Position numbers and translations under genes: made by a program. This document shows positions 34,035-44,070 of a stretch of DNA of 64,000 bases, piece after piece. Positions within the stretch are counted from its first letter, which is position 1. The number at the start of each line of letters is the position of its first letter. Where the stretch lies: contig NZ_JAURVJ010000213.1 in the NCBI RefSeq assembly GCF_030655615.1, positions 1-64,000 of the forward strand. Direction: 5' to 3'. The DNA is from Nocardioides sp. GTDB taxonomy: Bacteria; Actinomycetota; Actinomycetes; Propionibacteriales; Nocardioidaceae. The notes beneath the pieces are model-generated. The model was not told where the DNA came from and searched no databases. It was given only the letters and a program-made list of their open reading frames with translations.

Positions 34035-34523
34035 TCACGCCTCCTCGCGCCGTACGACGGGCAGCACCAGCCACAGCAGCGTGAAGAAGACCAGCGCGAC
34101 CCCGAACGCCACCAGCGCCGGCACGGTGCCCACGGTGACGTCGAAGACCAGGTAGAGCACCCCGGAGCTGGTGAGCGCGAGCATCCCGAGCCCGGCCCGG
34201 GCGGCCTTGTTGGCCGACTCGACGATCCAGCGCCGCTGGCCGCGCCGGAACAGCATCCGGTGGAACGCGACGGGTGCCACGACGAAGCCGGTCGACAGCA
34301 CCGACCCGCAGAGCACCGCGAGGTAGACGCGGACCTGGCCGTCGGTGAGGTCGGCGTACCGGCTCGAGAACGGCACCGTCAGCAGGAACCCGGCCAGGAT
34401 CTGCGACCCGGTCTGGGTCACCCGCAGCTCCTGGAGCAGCTCGTTCCAGTTGCGGGTGACCTTCTCGTCCGGTGTCTCGTGGCTGTCCCCGTCAGCGTGC
34501 CCGTCAGCGTGCCCGTCCACCAT
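34035..34523 (-). CDS. DUF6328 family membrane protein
   Basis: A 162-residue protein with a His/Asp-rich start and four predicted transmembrane helices. It has the family block NWNELLQELRVTQTGSQILAGFLLTVPF (residues 25-52), then VAPVAFHRMLFRRGQ and a short loop before the last helices. The function of this actinobacterial family is unknown. ATG at 34523 is near the divergent leuA leader region, so the two genes may share regulatory DNA. Confidence 0.75.
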   Translation of the reverse strand: MVDGHADGHADGDSHETPDEKVTRNWNELLQELRVTQTGSQILAGFLLTVPFSSRYADLTDGQVRVYLAVLCGSVLSTGFVVAPVAFHRMLFRRGQRRWIVESANKAARAGLGMLALTSSGVLYLVFDVTVGTVPALVAFGVALVFFTLLWLVLPVVRREEA

Positions 34524-34576
34524 CCGAGCACCGTACCGATCAGGCGTCCCGGGTGACCGGCTATGGTGAGGCGGTC

Positions 34577-34602
34577 ATGATGCGCCGACTCCTCCTTCGC
34601 TG

Positions 34603-34618
<16 letters not shown>
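34577..34618 (+). CDS. leuL: leuA leader peptide
   Basis: A 13-codon frame, MMRRLLLRCRSEV, ends 66 bases before leuA. Three Leu codons in a row (CTC CTC CTT) sit just ahead of a stable hairpin whose left arm overlaps the end of the peptide. This is the layout of a leucine attenuator: ribosome stalling when leucine is scarce would prevent the hairpin. It lies 34 bases after a TATGGT element, so the transcript would be nearly leaderless. The ATG has a GTGAGG site. Confidence 0.72.
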
Positions 34619-36409
<1,791 letters not shown>

Positions 36410-36436
36410 GGGACCCCCTGGGGGCCGTGGCCCTCA

Positions 36437-36510
36437 GCTGTAACTCACCGTTCGCACCACTACCCCGGCGCTACAGCACCGGGGTAGTGGTCGTAACAGT
36501 GAGTTGCAGC
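36437..36510. terminator. Two-tier palindrome between convergent genes
   Basis: An inner 13-bp perfect stem, ACCACTACCCCGG / CCGGGGTAGTGGT (36456-36468 and 36479-36491), lies inside an outer 12-bp pair GCTGTAACTCAC / GTGAGTTGCAGC (36437-36448, 36499-36510), with seven unpaired bases on each side. leuA ends at 36409 and the minus-strand LuxR gene ends at 36548. The symmetry fits a terminator for both strands. Confidence 0.65.
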
Positions 36511-36547
36511 GGACGGGCGGCCGCGGGCCCAGGCGAGCTGCGTCCGA

Positions 36548-36898
36548 TCAGGCCGACGTGGCCGGGCCGTAGCCGCGGTCCAGCGCCCACTGGATGGCGT
36601 GCGAGCGCTTCTCGACGCCGATCTTGCGGTAGGCCGACCGGATGAACGACTTGATCGAGTTGATCGACAGCGAGGTGGCCTCGGCGATCTCGTGGTTGCT
36701 CAGGCCGCGGGCGATCAGGTCGAGCACCTCGGCCTCGCGGCGGGTGAGCGAGCCCTCGTCGGGCGTGGGTGCGGCGCTGCTGAACACGTGGTCTCCCGAG
36801 TCCTCTGGTGTCCTGGTGGGGGTGCCGGTGGGGGTGCCGGGGGTGGCGGCCAGGGGTTCGGGGCGGGACCGGGGAACGGATGGTGCGTGCGTGGTCAC
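36548..36898 (-). CDS. LuxR-type DNA-binding protein without receiver
   Basis: A 116-residue protein. The first 45 residues are Pro/Thr-rich and disordered, and the rest is a GerE/LuxR helix-turn-helix (LTRREAEVLDLIARGLSNHEIAEAT, SINSIKSFIRSAYRKIGV). No phosphoreceiver domain is present, so the signal must reach it in another way. Its ATG overlaps the kinase stop, so kinase and regulator are made together. It ends beside a large palindrome. Confidence 0.85.
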   Translation of the reverse strand: MTTHAPSVPRSRPEPLAATPGTPTGTPTRTPEDSGDHVFSSAAPTPDEGSLTRREAEVLDLIARGLSNHEIAEATSLSINSIKSFIRSAYRKIGVEKRSHAIQWALDRGYGPATSA

Positions 36899-39678
36899 AC
36901 CGGCTGCAGCTGGTCCGTCAGCGGCAGCAGCACCCGGAAGGTCGTGCCCAGGCCCGGCTCGGAGTCCAGCGTGATCTCGCCGTCGTGCGCGCGCACGATG
37001 GCGGCGACGATGGGGAGCCCGAGGCCGGTGCCGGGGATGGCCTGCGTCTGGGCCTGCTCGCTGCGGTAGAAGCGCTGGAACACGGCGTCGTGGTCGGCCG
37101 ACGGGATGCCGATCCCCGTGTCACGCACCGTCAGCACCGCCTGGCCGCCGACGTGGGCCAGGGTCACGTCGACCCGGCCGCCGGGGGGCGTGAACTTCAC
37201 GGCGTTGCCGAGCAGGTTGGCGACCAGCCGGTCGAGCTGGCTGCGGTCGCCCGCGACGGCCAGGGGCGTCGTACCGGGCTCGACGTGGACCGTGACGCCG
37301 TGCCGGGCGGGCGGCACCGAGAGCGAGTCGTAGGCCGACGCCACGCAGCTGCGCAGGTCGACCCGGGTGCGGACGCCGAGCGAGGCGTCGGACTCGAAGC
37401 CGCTCAGCAGCAGCAGGTCGTTGCAGATCGCCACCAGCCGCTGGCCGTTGCGGGCGATGGTGTCGAACATCGGGAGCTGCTCGGGGATCGGGTCGACGAT
37501 GCTCCCGTCGCGCAGCATCTCGGTGTAGCCGAGGATGCTCGTCACCGGCGTCCGCAGCTCGTGGGACACCGTCGAGACGAACTCGTCCTTGGCCCGGTCG
37601 AGCGCGCGCAGCCGCTCGACCGCGGTGCGCTCCTTCTCGAGCGCCGCCACGAGCGTCTCCTGGCCCTCGCGCTGCGCGGTCACGTCGCGGCCGACGCAGA
37701 GCAGCCCGACCCGGTCCTCGCCGAGGTCCTCGGTGACGCTGAGCGTCATGGACACGATGAGCTCGCGGCCGTGCCGGGTGCGCCAGGTCCAGTCGCGGGG
37801 GACCGACTCGTCGCGGTCGCCGATCATGCCGACCAGGCAGAGGAACGCCGCGTGGATGCCGTCCGCGCCGGTGCGGGTGCGCAGCTGCTCGGGGTCGAAG
37901 AGCTCGATGAACGACCGGCCCTCCAGGTCCTCCGGCGTCCAGCCGAGCATCTCGCCGGCCCCGGCGTTGACCAGGGTGATCCGGCCCGCGCCGTCGACGC
38001 CGACGAGGGCGGTGGCGATCGAGGCCGACAGCAGGTGCGACATCAGCCCGGTCGTGCTGCGCTCGGAGGTGACGTCGATGCCGGTGATGACGGCGTAGGA
38101 CGCCGCGCCGTGCTCGTCGGCGACGACGTTGGTGTTCCACACGATGCGCAGCGGCTCGCCGTCGGCGGTGAGGCCGAGCCGTTCGGTGACCATGGGGTAG
38201 CCCGAGCGGTTGGGCCACAGGTACATGGCCTCGGTCTCGGCCCGGCTCAGCGCCGCGATCGGCAGGTCCCAGACCGGGCGGCCCACGAGGTCGTCGTCGG
38301 CGAAGCCGGTGATGGCGCGGGTCGCGGCGTTGACGCGGACGACCGTGCCGAGGGCGTCGGTGACCAGGATGACGCAGGCCGTCGTGTCGAGGGTGGCGTC
38401 GTTGAGACGGGTCGCGGCGACCAGCTGGCGCTGGGCGTCGTGCTCCTGGGTGACGTCGAGCAGCTGGGCGGAGTAGATCCGCGAGCCGTCGCGCCAGTCG
38501 AGCGCCGCGATCGCCACCTCGAGCCGCGAGCCGGCGCGTCCGAGGGCGACCGCGTGCCCGTGCCACCCGTCGGCGCGCCCGCGGAGCAGCCGCACCAACC
38601 CCTGGTCCGCGCGGTCGAAGGTGTCGAGCACGCTGTCGAGCCGGCGGCCGGCGACGTCCTCGCGGGAGGACCCGAGGATCGTGCACGCGGCGTCGTTGAG
38701 CTCGTCGATGCGCAGGACGCCGCCCAGGTCGCGGAGCAGCACCATGCCCAGCGGCGACTCGGTGAAGCTGCGGTGGAAGATGTGCTCGTCGGCGGCGACC
38801 CGCTCCAGCAGCCGGAGCCGCTGGCGCACGGTGAGCGCGAGCGGCAGCGCGACCAGTGCTGTCGCGAGCACGTAGGTCAGCACGACCAGGCCCGTGGTCG
38901 CCCGGTCGATGTCGGCGGCCGCCACCGGTCCGGCGCCCGCGGCGGTCGCCGTCGTCACCGCGACCGCGAACCCGACGAGCTGGGCCGCCACGACGCCGGC
39001 GTCGAACCGCAGGGCGGCCCACACGAGCACCGGGATGGGCAGGAACGTCAGCGGGGTGTCCTGGCTGGGTGCGAAGACGGCGGCCGTGACGGCGCAGAGC
39101 AGGAGCACCTGGACCAGGAGCTCGCCCGCCGACTCGGCCCGGGCCCGGACCTCGTGGCCGAGCAGCGCAAGCGCGCAGAGGAGCAGTGTCGGTACGGCGT
39201 GCTGGGCGCCGAGGAGCAGGAGCTCCTCACCCGACGGGCCGGGCCCGCCGCCCCCCGCCGCGAAGGGCTCGGCGAGCCCGATCACGCCGCACGTGACCGA
39301 GGCGGCGACGACCGCGAGGAGGTCGCGCTGGGTGATCAGCCGGGCACCGCGGCGCCCCCCCCGGGTGACCACGAGCGCGCCGGCCACGGCCGCGAGCGCG
39401 TGCAGCCCCGCGGTCGTGGCGGCCGGCCGGAGGTCGTCGCCTGCAAGCAAGCCGACCGCGGTGCCCAGCACCGCCAGGGTCACGACCAGCAGGGGCCACC
39501 GGCGTACGGGGGTCAGGGCGACGAGCGCGACCCCGAGCCCCACGCTGGTCCACCAGGACGCGAGCGCCGACACCGACTCGAGGTCGAGGGTCAGGGCGAC
39601 GTCGACCGCCACGACCGCCGTCAGCAGTGCGATCGTAGGGCGGCCCGCGAGTGCGCAGGGGGAGGCCACGCTCCACAT
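36895..39678 (-). CDS. PAS-domain membrane histidine kinase
   Basis: A 927-residue sensor kinase. Residues 1-280 contain about eight hydrophobic helices, a MASE1-like membrane sensor. Three PAS/PAC units follow, then HisKA with FVSTVSHELRTPVTSILGYTEMLR and an ATPase domain with [22 protein letters not shown] and GTGLGLPIVAAI. It autophosphorylates on the HisKA His. The only obvious partner is the downstream receiver-less LuxR protein, which cannot take a phosphate in the standard way. Start chosen at the ATG before WSVASPCALAGR. Confidence 0.88.
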   Translation of the reverse strand: MWSVASPCALAGRPTIALLTAVVAVDVALTLDLESVSALASWWTSVGLGVALVALTPVRRWPLLVVTLAVLGTAVGLLAGDDLRPAATTAGLHALAAVAGALVVTRGGRRGARLITQRDLLAVVAASVTCGVIGLAEPFAAGGGGPGPSGEELLLLGAQHAVPTLLLCALALLGHEVRARAESAGELLVQVLLLCAVTAAVFAPSQDTPLTFLPIPVLVWAALRFDAGVVAAQLVGFAVAVTTATAAGAGPVAAADIDRATTGLVVLTYVLATALVALPLALTVRQRLRLLERVAADEHIFHRSFTESPLGMVLLRDLGGVLRIDELNDAACTILGSSREDVAGRRLDSVLDTFDRADQGLVRLLRGRADGWHGHAVALGRAGSRLEVAIAALDWRDGSRIYSAQLLDVTQEHDAQRQLVAATRLNDATLDTTACVILVTDALGTVVRVNAATRAITGFADDDLVGRPVWDLPIAALSRAETEAMYLWPNRSGYPMVTERLGLTADGEPLRIVWNTNVVADEHGAASYAVITGIDVTSERSTTGLMSHLLSASIATALVGVDGAGRITLVNAGAGEMLGWTPEDLEGRSFIELFDPEQLRTRTGADGIHAAFLCLVGMIGDRDESVPRDWTWRTRHGRELIVSMTLSVTEDLGEDRVGLLCVGRDVTAQREGQETLVAALEKERTAVERLRALDRAKDEFVSTVSHELRTPVTSILGYTEMLRDGSIVDPIPEQLPMFDTIARNGQRLVAICNDLLLLSGFESDASLGVRTRVDLRSCVASAYDSLSVPPARHGVTVHVEPGTTPLAVAGDRSQLDRLVANLLGNAVKFTPPGGRVDVTLAHVGGQAVLTVRDTGIGIPSADHDAVFQRFYRSEQAQTQAIPGTGLGLPIVAAIVRAHDGEITLDSEPGLGTTFRVLLPLTDQLQPV

Positions 39679-39767
39679 TGTCGAACAGGGGCCGCGCCCC
39701 CGAGGCACTTTTCGGAGAACCCGTCACCTGGCCGCCCGGACGGCTGCCGCGGGCTACCCTCTCCGGC

Positions 39768-40634
39768 ATGTTGGTCTCCGAGCGCATCGGCCAGTTCTTC
39801 CTGCAGAGCGACTCGGGACGCGACCGGCTCGAGTACACCGAGTACGGCACCGGTGACTCCTGGGTCGTGCTGGTCCACGGCCAGCTCATGCCGCGCCGGA
39901 TGCAGCAGCCGCTCGCCCGGGCCCTCGCCTCCGAGGGCCTGCACGTCGTCACCGTCGACCTGCTCGGCCACGGCCGCTCCGACCGGCCCGCCGACCCGCT
40001 CGTCTACTCGATGACGGCGTTCGGCGAGCAGGTCCTGGCCCTGCTCGACCACCTCGGCGCGCCCCAGGCCGTCATCGGCGGGACCTCGCTCGGCGCCAAC
40101 GTGTCGCTCGAGGTCGCCGCGGCGGCCCCCGAGCGCGTCCGCGGGCTGATCCTCGAGATGCCGGTGCTCGACAACGCCGTCGAGGCCGGGATCGTCGCGT
40201 TCGCGCCGCTCATGTTCGCCGCGCGCTTCCTGCCCTTCACCGTCAACGGCCTGCGCCGGGTCACCAAGCCCGTGCCGCGCGGGATCGTGCCGTTCTGGGT
40301 CGGCATCGCGCTCGACACCTGCAACCAGCGCGCCGACTCGATGGCCGCCGTGGTCCACGGCATCTTCTTCGGCCGCGTCGCCCCGTCGTCCAAGGTGCGC
40401 CGCGCCATGACCATGCCGGCCCTGGTCGTCGGGCACCCCTCCGACCCGATCCACCCCGCCGCCGACGCGGCGATGCTCGCGGCCGAGATGCCCCACGCGA
40501 CCTTCGTACGCGCCCACAGCATCCTCGAGTGGCGCCTCTGGCCCGACCGCCTCGACCGGGAGGCCGTCGACTTCGCCCTCGGCTGCTGGAAGAAGGAGGC
40601 GCGCGCGCGTCGTCCCCGAGGCTCCACCGCCTGA
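39768..40634 (+). CDS. Alpha/beta hydrolase
   Basis: A 288-residue alpha/beta hydrolase. The oxyanion region is VVLVHGQLM, the nucleophile elbow GGTSLGAN (GxSxG) and the Asp site VVGHPSDPIHP. Candidate catalytic His is in the AHSILEWR segment. It is cytosolic, with an unknown substrate, probably an ester or lactone. It overlaps nothing; recO follows 16 bases later, so the genes could be cotranscribed. Confidence 0.82.
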   Translation: MLVSERIGQFFLQSDSGRDRLEYTEYGTGDSWVVLVHGQLMPRRMQQPLARALASEGLHVVTVDLLGHGRSDRPADPLVYSMTAFGEQVLALLDHLGAPQAVIGGTSLGANVSLEVAAAAPERVRGLILEMPVLDNAVEAGIVAFAPLMFAARFLPFTVNGLRRVTKPVPRGIVPFWVGIALDTCNQRADSMAAVVHGIFFGRVAPSSKVRRAMTMPALVVGHPSDPIHPAADAAMLAAEMPHATFVRAHSILEWRLWPDRLDREAVDFALGCWKKEARARRPRGSTA

Positions 40635-40650
40635 GGGGGATGATGGGCGG

Positions 40651-41379
40651 GTGCCTCTCTACCGCGACGAGGCGGTCGTGCTGCGCACCCACAAGCTGGG
40701 CGAGGCCGACCGCATCATCACCCTGCTGACCCGCCACCACGGGCGGGTCCGCGCCGTCGCCAAGGGCGTCCGTCGTACGACGTCGAAGTTCGGCTCCCGC
40801 CTCGAGCCCTTCACCCACGTCGACCTCCAGCTCGCCGAGGGCCGCACCTTCGACATCGTCACCCAGGCCGAGACGCGCTCGCTGTTCCACGCCCAGATGG
40901 GCAACGACTACGACCGCTACACCTCGGGCACCGCGATGCTCGAGACCGCCGACCGGCTCGTCCCCGAGGAGAAGGAGCCCGCGGTGCAGCAGTTCCTGCT
41001 CCTCGTCGGCGGCCTCCGCGCCCTCTCCGCCCCCGACCGCCGCCCCCTCCAGGTGCTCGACTCCTACGTCCTGCGCTCGCTCTCCGTCGCCGGCTACGCC
41101 CCGACGTTCGACCACTGCGCCCACTGCGGCATCGCCGGACCCCACCGGTGGTTCAACCCCTCCATGGGCGGCGCCCTCTGCGCCACCTGCCGCATCCCCG
41201 GGTCCGCCTCACCGGCTCCCGAGACCCTCCTCGTCCTCGGCGCCCTGCTCGCCGGCGACTGGGACGCCGTCCACGCCACCGACGACCGACAGCTCCGCGA
41301 GGCCAGCACCCTCGTCGCCGCCTTCCTCACCTGGCACCTCGAGCGGCAGCTGCGCTCCTGGGAGCACGTCCAGCGCTAG
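40651..41379 (+). CDS. recO: DNA repair protein RecO
   Basis: A 242-residue RecF-pathway mediator. It has the OB-fold N-terminus YRDEAVVLRTHKLGEADRIITLLTRHHG and RAVAKGVRRTTSKFG, and a zinc site with CAHCG and CATC. RecO anneals single-stranded DNA and loads RecA with RecR. recO directly before uppS is the normal actinobacterial order. The GTG start at 40651 has a GAGGGGATGATGGGCGG context. Confidence 0.93.
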   Translation: MPLYRDEAVVLRTHKLGEADRIITLLTRHHGRVRAVAKGVRRTTSKFGSRLEPFTHVDLQLAEGRTFDIVTQAETRSLFHAQMGNDYDRYTSGTAMLETADRLVPEEKEPAVQQFLLLVGGLRALSAPDRRPLQVLDSYVLRSLSVAGYAPTFDHCAHCGIAGPHRWFNPSMGGALCATCRIPGSASPAPETLLVLGALLAGDWDAVHATDDRQLREASTLVAAFLTWHLERQLRSWEHVQR

Positions 41380-41440
41380 CGCGCGCCCTCGACGGCGTCG
41401 TGCTCGCGAGGCTCGAGTGCTGGTCGTCCGACCCGACCTG

Positions 41441-41517
41441 TGCGCCGACTCGGCGTACAGGCTGAGTCTCTGCGCCGACTCGGCGCGATCTGGTTCGCAC
41501 TCTGCGCCGACTCGGCG
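41441..41517 (+). repeat. Three palindromic 15-mers before uppS
   Basis: TGCGCCGACTCGGCG occurs at 41441-41455, 41471-41485 and 41503-41517. Each contains CGCCGA-C-TCGGCG, a perfect palindrome, at spacings of 30 and 32 bases, so the copies lie about three helical turns apart. It ends 36 bases before the uppS start. Operator-like arrangement; no regulator identified. Confidence 0.75.
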
Positions 41518-41552
41518 GTGGGTCGGGGACGTGGATCCCTAGGGTGGTGGGT

Positions 41553-42317
41553 GTGAAGCGCGCTGTCCGACGACCAACGCCGCACCCGTCCGGGGCGACG
41601 CCGCCGAGCATCCCGCCCGAGCTCGTGCCCCGGCACGTGGCGATCGTGATGGACGGCAACGGGCGGTGGGCCAAGGAGCGGGGGCTTCCGCGGACGCGGG
41701 GGCACGAGGCGGGGGAGGCCTCGCTGTTCGACGTCGTCGAGGGGGCCATCGAGATCGGGGTCAAGGCGGTCTCGGCCTATGCGTTCTCCACCGAGAACTG
41801 GACGCGCTCGCCCGACGAGGTCAAGTTCCTCATGGGGTTCAACCGCGAGGTGATCCGCCGGCGGCGCGACGAGATGCACGAGCTCGGGGTGCGGGTGCGG
41901 TGGGCCGGGCGGGCGCCGCGGCTGTGGAAGTCGGTGGTCAAGGAGCTCCAGGTCGCCGAGGAGCTGACCCGCGACAACGACGTGCTGACCCTGACGATGT
42001 GCGTCAACTACGGCGGCCGGGCCGAGCTGGCCGACGCCGCCCGGTCGATCGCCCGTGAGGTCGCCGCGGGCCGGCTCAACCCCGACAAGATCGACGAGAA
42101 GACCTTCGCCAAGCACCTCTACGTGCCCGAGCAGTCCGAGGCCGACCTCGTCTGGCGGACCTCGGGGGAGCAGCGGCTGTCCAACTTCGTGCTGTGGCAG
42201 GCGGCGTACGCCGAGATGGTCTTCACCGACATCCTCTGGCCCGACGTCGACCGGCTCGCCCTGTGGCGGGCGATCGAGATCTACGCCGAGCGCGACCGGC
42301 GCTACGGCCGGGCCTGA
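41553..42317 (+). CDS. uppS: Isoprenyl transferase (cis-prenyl diphosphate synthase)
   Basis: A 254-residue cis-prenyltransferase that builds the polyprenyl diphosphate carrier used in cell-wall synthesis. It has [20 protein letters not shown] with the catalytic Asp, [16 protein letters not shown], and [26 protein letters not shown]. Chain length is usually C50 in actinobacteria. The GTG at 41553 is preferred over 41544 because of spacing from AGGGTGGTGG. Three palindromic repeats lie upstream. zur follows on the opposite strand. Confidence 0.92.
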   Translation: MKRAVRRPTPHPSGATPPSIPPELVPRHVAIVMDGNGRWAKERGLPRTRGHEAGEASLFDVVEGAIEIGVKAVSAYAFSTENWTRSPDEVKFLMGFNREVIRRRRDEMHELGVRVRWAGRAPRLWKSVVKELQVAEELTRDNDVLTLTMCVNYGGRAELADAARSIAREVAAGRLNPDKIDEKTFAKHLYVPEQSEADLVWRTSGEQRLSNFVLWQAAYAEMVFTDILWPDVDRLALWRAIEIYAERDRRYGRA

Positions 42318-42336
42318 GCGACGCTGGGCGACCGGA

Positions 42337-42468
42337 TCAGCCGGCGGCGTTCTTGAGCAGCCACTCGTCGACGGCCCGGTCGGTGTCGGCCTCGACCTCG
42401 TAGGCGTCCTCGGAGGTGATCGTGTCCTCGAGCCGGATCGGCGCCGGCAGCTCGGAGAATCGGCTCAT
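42337..42468 (-). CDS. 43-residue conserved-looking small protein
   Basis: A short acidic protein, SRFSELPAPIRLEDTITSED followed by AYEVEADTDRAVDEWLLKN. The ATG overlaps the zur stop (ATGA), so it is made from the zur transcript. No cysteine or membrane segment. Its constant place after zur suggests a linked role, yet I know no function. The frame is too short for most automated calls. Confidence 0.5.
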   Translation of the reverse strand: MSRFSELPAPIRLEDTITSEDAYEVEADTDRAVDEWLLKNAAG

Positions 42469-42878
42469 GCCTCGACGGTACGCCGACGGCGGCACGGCGC
42501 ACAGGTCCCGAACACCTCGAGCGTGTGGCTGACGTCGATGAAGCCGTGCTCGTCGGCGACGGCCCGCGTCCACCGCTCGACCGCGGGCCCCTCGACCTCC
42601 TCGGTCGCCCCGCAGGTACGGCAGACGAGGTGGTGGTGGTGCGTGGCCGAGCACCGGCGGTACGTCGTCTCGCCGCCCTCCGCCCGGAGCAGGTCGACCT
42701 CGCCGGCGTCGGCGAGCCGCTGCAGCGTGCGGTAGACGGTCGCCAGCGCGACCGGCTCGCCGCGCCGCTCGAGCAGGGCGTGGATCTCCTGCGCGGAGCG
42801 GAACCCGTCGGCGGAGTCCAGGGCCTCGACGACGGCCGTGCGCTGCCGCGTCGGCCTGACCGGCTGACTACTTGTCAT
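42465..42878 (-). CDS. zur: Zinc uptake regulator Zur (Fur family)
   Basis: A 137-residue Fur-family repressor: winged helix TRQRTAVVEALDSADGFRSAQEIHALL, VALATVYRTLQRLADAGEV, metal-site CSATHHHHLVCRTCG, and a C-terminal CAPC. The Cys pairs (CRTC, CAPC) form the structural zinc site. Zur is favoured over Fur because znuBCA and two Zur-type boxes lie next to it, and in mycobacteria the orthologue FurB is beside uppS. It is the first gene of a two-gene unit. Confidence 0.9.
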   Translation of the reverse strand: MTSSQPVRPTRQRTAVVEALDSADGFRSAQEIHALLERRGEPVALATVYRTLQRLADAGEVDLLRAEGGETTYRRCSATHHHHLVCRTCGATEEVEGPAVERWTRAVADEHGFIDVSHTLEVFGTCAPCRRRRTVEA

Positions 42879-43059
42879 GGGTGACCACCAGGATGCAAGC
42901 GGGCGCCCGGCGCCCGGGCCACACTCCTACCGGGCCACACGGCGCACGTCGGGAGGAGTCGGCCCCCGTGCCGGTCCTGCCCACCGAACCGGACTGGCGG
43001 CAGCGTGGGCAGGTGGTGCGGGCAAGGCGGCACGAGTCGACTCCTCACGACAAATCGAT

Positions 43060-44070
43060 TCAGTGCTCGTCGTAGTGCTCGCCGTGGACGGCGTGGCGGT
43101 GGCCGTCGTGCACGTAGTCGACGTGGTCGTCGTGGGGCACGGCGACGTGCCCGCACTCGGGGCCGTGGTCGTGAGTCTCGTGCCCGTGGTCGTCGCTGAC
43201 GTCGTGGCCGAGCGGCTCATCGGCGAACGGGGTGCGCAGCCGGGCTCGGTGGCGGAGCCAGACGCCCACGGGCCAGGTGACGACGAAGCCGAGGAGCGAG
43301 AGCAGCACGATGGTCGGGCCGGGCGCCACCTGCGCCTGGTAGGACGCGAACGCCGCCACCACCAGGCCGCCCACCGACGCGAGCGCGCCAAGGAGCATGG
43401 CCGCGCCGAGCGTCGTGCGGAACGAGCGGGAGAGCTGCTGCGAGGTCGCGACCGGCACCACCATCAGCGCCGAGACGAGCAGCAGGCCGACGGTCCGCAT
43501 CGCGACGGTGACGCTGACCGCGGCGAGCACGGCGACGAGCAGGTTGTAGAACCGGACGCGCAGCCCGGCGACGCGCGCGAACTCCGGGTCCTGCGCGACC
43601 GCGAACAGCTGGGCCGCCAGCCCGACGCACACCCCGATGACGATCGCTGCGAGCACCATCGTGACGACCACGTCGCCGGCGGAGATGGTGGTGATCGAGC
43701 CAAAGAGGTACTGCTGCAGCCGGGCCGCGCTCTGGTTGCCCAGGCCGGTGATGAGGACGCCGCCCGCGAGGCCGCCGTAGAACAGCAGCGCCAGCGCGAC
43801 GTCGCCGTTGGTGTGCCCACGCTCGCGGATCAGCTCGATCGCGATCGCGCCGAGCACGGCGACCACGACCGCGGTCCACGTGGGGGACCAGCCGGTCAGC
43901 AGGCCGATCGCGACGCCGGTGACGGCCACGTGGCCGATGCCGTCGCCCATCAGCGCGAGGCGCCGCTGCACGAGGTAGGTGCCGACCGCCGGTGCGGCGA
44001 CGCCGGTGAAGAGCGCGGCCAGCAGCGCGCGCTGCATGAAGGGCAGGCTGAACAGCTCGGCGGGGCTCAT
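43060..44070 (-). CDS. znuB: Zinc ABC transporter permease
   Basis: A 336-residue ABC-3 family permease with about eight transmembrane helices (residues 10-280), including GDGIGHVAVTGVAIG and AARLQQYLFGS. The last 48 residues hold 14 histidines plus acidic residues, an unusual cytosolic or exposed metal-binding tail. The ATG overlaps znuC by four bases. It imports zinc with ZnuA and ZnuC. Confidence 0.92.
   Translation of the reverse strand: MSPAELFSLPFMQRALLAALFTGVAAPAVGTYLVQRRLALMGDGIGHVAVTGVAIGLLTGWSPTWTAVVVAVLGAIAIELIRERGHTNGDVALALLFYGGLAGGVLITGLGNQSAARLQQYLFGSITTISAGDVVVTMVLAAIVIGVCVGLAAQLFAVAQDPEFARVAGLRVRFYNLLVAVLAAVSVTVAMRTVGLLLVSALMVVPVATSQQLSRSFRTTLGAAMLLGALASVGGLVVAAFASYQAQVAPGPTIVLLSLLGFVVTWPVGVWLRHRARLRTPFADEPLGHDVSDDHGHETHDHGPECGHVAVPHDDHVDYVHDGHRHAVHGEHYDEH

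Noticed and set aside
36808..40014. A plus-strand open frame of more than 1000 codons antisense to the PAS kinase
   Set aside because: It runs opposite a gene with clear kinase motifs, is made of His/Arg/Gly/Asp-rich low-complexity residues and has no domain. It is a GC-bias shadow.
42879..43059. A further Zur box or promoter in the zur-znuB gap
   Set aside because: No TGAnAAT-type palindrome is found there; only short GC-rich inverted repeats.
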